From Croceibacterium_A sp039927815 (GTDB lineage: Bacteria; Pseudomonadota; Alphaproteobacteria; Sphingomonadales; Sphingomonadaceae), in NCBI GenBank assembly GCA_039927815.1, contig JBDSUJ010000113.1, positions 1 through 31,764 on the forward strand: DNA of 31,764 nucleotides, given 5' to 3'. Made by a program: the position numbers and the translations under genes. Below the pieces are notes generated by a model. The model made no database searches. It was not told the origin of the DNA and saw only the letters and a list, made by a program, of their open reading frames with translations. The first letter of the stretch is position 1. The number at the start of each line of letters is the position of its first letter. Of this stretch, positions 29,786-31,764 are shown one piece after another.

Positions 29786-31764
29786 CGCCCCCACTTCCGC
29801 TGCGTCTTGCCATAACGCAGTTTGCGGGTGCCGGGTTTGCCCTCGTTGCTGCGGCCAACCATGGGCGCGCGTTTCTGGTCGTCGGGGAGTCCGAGCTCAT
29901 CGGCTTCGAGGCGCCTGATCTCGTCGCGCAGGCGACCGGCTTCTTCGAACTCCAGGTCGGCGGCGGCGGTGCGCATGCGCTTTTCGAGGTCCTCGATATA
30001 GCCGCGCAAGTTGTGGCCGACGAGGTTGTTGCGGTCGGGATCGCCGGTTTCGATCAGCACCCCGTCGCGGCTGGCGGTGTGGGCAACGATGTCCTGGATG
30101 CCGCGTTTGATCGTCTCGGGCGTGATGTTGTGCTCGAGATTGTACTCGTGCTGCTTTTCGCGGCGCCGGTCCGTCTCCGCAATGGCGCGCTCCATGCTTC
30201 CGGTCATGCGGTCGGCATAGAGAATCACCCGCCCTTCGACGTTGCGCGCCGCGCGCCCAATGGTCTGGATCAGACTGGTTTCGGAGCGCAGGAACCCTTC
30301 CTTGTCAGCGTCGAGGATGCACACCAAGCCGCACTCCGGAATGTCGAGCCCTTCGCGCAGCAGGTTGATGCCGACGAGTACGTCATACACGCCCAGCCGC
30401 AAGTCGCGGATCAACTCGATGCGCTCGAGCGTTTCGACGTCCGAGTGCATGTAGCGCACGCGCAGGCCGGCCTCGTGCATGAACTCGGTCAGGTCCTCGG
30501 CCATCCGCTTGGTCAACGTGGTGACCAGCGTACGGAAGCCGATTTGCGCGGTCTTGCGGCATTCGTTGATGCAGTCCTGCACCTGGTCTTCGACCGGCTT
30601 GATCTCGACCGGCGGGTCGATCAACCCGGTCGGGCGGATGACCTGTTCGGCGAACACGCCGCCGGTCTGGTCGAGCTCCCACGATCCGGGCGTGGCCGAG
30701 ACAGCAAAAGTCTGCGGGCGCATCGCATCCCACTCGTTGAACCGCAGCGGCCGGTTGTCGATACAGCTCGGCAGGCGGAAACCGTATTCGGCGAGCGTGA
30801 TCTTGCGCCGATGATCGCCTTTGGCCATCGCCCCGATCTGCGGCACCGTCTGATGGCTCTCGTCGACGAACAGCAGCGCATTCTCGGGCAAGTATTCGAA
30901 CAGCGTCGGGGGCGGTTCGCCCGGTAGCCGGCCGGTAAGGAAGCGGCTGTAATTCTCGATCCCGTTACACGCGCCGGTTGCGGCAATCATCTCGAGATCG
31001 AAGTTGGTCCGCTGCTCAAGCCGTTGGGCTTCCAGCAGGCGACCCTCGGCGTGGAGCTCCTTCAACCGTTCGGTCAGCTCAAAGCGGATGGCTTCGGTCG
31101 CCTGCTTCATCGTCGGGCCGGGCGTCACGTAGTGGCTGTTGGCGTAGACCCGCACCGAATTCAGGCTGGCGCCCTTGGCTCCGGTCAGAGGGTCGAATTC
31201 GCTGATTTCCTCGATCTCGTCGCCGAAGAACGCCACTCGCCAGGCCATATCTTCGTAATGGCTCGGAAAGATCTCCAGGCTGTCGCCGCGGACGCGGAAG
31301 TTGCCCCGTGCGAAGGCCACGTCGTTGCGCTTGTACTGCAGCGCGACCAACTTGCGGATGATCTCGCGCTGGTCGACGCTGGCGCCCTTCTTGAGATCGA
31401 AGATCATCGCCGAATAAGTCTCGACCGAGCCGATGCCGTACAGGCAGCTGACCGAGGCGACGATGATCACGTCGTCGCGTTCGAGGAGCGAGCGGGTGGC
31501 CGAATGGCGCATCCGGTCGATCGCCTCGTTCACCGAGCTTTCCTTCTCGATGTAAGTGTCCGACCGGGGCACGTAGGCTTCGGGTTGGTAGTAGTCGTAA
31601 TAGCTGACGAAGAACTCGACCGCGTTGTTCGGGAAGAAGCTCTTGAACTCGCCGTAGAGCTGCGCGGCGAGGATCTTGTTGGGCGCCAGCACCAGCGCCG
31701 GGCGCTGCAGTTCCTCGATCACCTTGGCCATGGTGAAGGTTTTGCCGCTCCCGGTAACTCCCAG
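29782..31764 (-). CDS. uvrB: excinuclease ABC subunit B, 5' end beyond window
   Basis: The visible part is 660 codons; the frame runs to the right edge, so the first few dozen residues are missing. UvrB is the damage-verifying helicase-like subunit of nucleotide excision repair, loaded by UvrA and joined by UvrC. The Walker A motif GVTGSGKT is at the very edge. Further landmarks are the beta-hairpin region YYDYYQPEAYVPRSDTYIEK, DESHQT (motif II), ATPGSWEL, VGINLLREGLDIPE (motif V) and QTIGRAARN (motif VI). The C-terminal UVR domain (YIEDLEKRMRTAAADLEFEE) that contacts UvrC is intact. The stop overlaps the lipoprotein start. Confidence 0.97.
   Translation of the reverse strand: MGVTGSGKTFTMAKVIEELQRPALVLAPNKILAAQLYGEFKSFFPNNAVEFFVSYYDYYQPEAYVPRSDTYIEKESSVNEAIDRMRHSATRSLLERDDVIIVASVSCLYGIGSVETYSAMIFDLKKGASVDQREIIRKLVALQYKRNDVAFARGNFRVRGDSLEIFPSHYEDMAWRVAFFGDEIEEISEFDPLTGAKGASLNSVRVYANSHYVTPGPTMKQATEAIRFELTERLKELHAEGRLLEAQRLEQRTNFDLEMIAATGACNGIENYSRFLTGRLPGEPPPTLFEYLPENALLFVDESHQTVPQIGAMAKGDHRRKITLAEYGFRLPSCIDNRPLRFNEWDAMRPQTFAVSATPGSWELDQTGGVFAEQVIRPTGLIDPPVEIKPVEDQVQDCINECRKTAQIGFRTLVTTLTKRMAEDLTEFMHEAGLRVRYMHSDVETLERIELIRDLRLGVYDVLVGINLLREGLDIPECGLVCILDADKEGFLRSETSLIQTIGRAARNVEGRVILYADRMTGSMERAIAETDRRREKQHEYNLEHNITPETIKRGIQDIVAHTASRDGVLIETGDPDRNNLVGHNLRGYIEDLEKRMRTAAADLEFEEAGRLRDEIRRLEADELGLPDDQKRAPMVGRSNEGKPGTRKLRYGKTQRKWGR

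Overview
The window is GC-rich throughout (judged by eye) and almost fully coding, with short intergenic gaps, many 1-4 nt gene overlaps and frequent GTG/TTG starts. Gene content points to an alphaproteobacterium of the order Sphingomonadales (Novosphingobium / Sphingobium / Sphingomonas type). The best evidence is a divergent ferC-ferBA hydroxycinnamate operon laid out as I recall it from Sphingobium sp. SYK-6, an NDP-forming feruloyl-CoA synthetase, a hemC-hemD-COG4223 run, and a candidate EcfG-type (GGAAC-N16-GTT) stress promoter. No rRNA, tRNA, transposase, integrase or CRISPR array was seen.

Region 1 (about 0.1-10.4 kb) is the accessory, catabolic-looking part. An AraC-type regulator diverges from a + strand run: secreted two-part NTF2-like/DUF8021-like protein, orphan NMT1/SsuA-like binding protein, secreted protein with three SnoaL-like repeats, small membrane protein, class III CoA-transferase and HSL-type esterase. 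Most junctions overlap by 4 nt. Convergent to it on the - strand lie two more secreted NTF2-like/DUF8021-like proteins, a small unrecognised protein and a CheY-like receiver. Four exported NTF2-fold proteins within 10 kb, with CoA-ester chemistry beside them, is the most unusual feature here.

Region 2 (10.4-16.1 kb) holds acetyl-CoA synthetase (acs), the MarR regulator ferC, and the divergent ferB (hydroxycinnamoyl-CoA hydratase/lyase) and ferA (feruloyl-CoA synthetase). FerA activates ferulate or p-coumarate. FerB splits the CoA ester to vanillin or 4-hydroxybenzaldehyde plus acetyl-CoA. FerC probably represses from the 102-bp gap. A pair of inverted GC-rich REP-like hairpins separates ferB from ferA.

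Region 3 (16.1-19.8 kb) carries a small PF04120-like membrane protein, an MreB paralogue without mreC/mreD, glutaryl-CoA dehydrogenase, a single-domain response regulator behind the EcfG-type promoter, and a membrane-anchored helix-hairpin-helix protein.

Region 4 (19.8-31.8 kb) is housekeeping: tsaD-gpsA-flippase on the - strand, diverging from hemC-hemD-COG4223 on the + strand; then a UbiH-family hydroxylase (-), a DsbD-type thiol reductase (+), and uvrB with a small lipoprotein downstream (-). uvrB runs off the right edge and lacks its extreme N-terminus. No gene-free stretch exceeds 300 bases.
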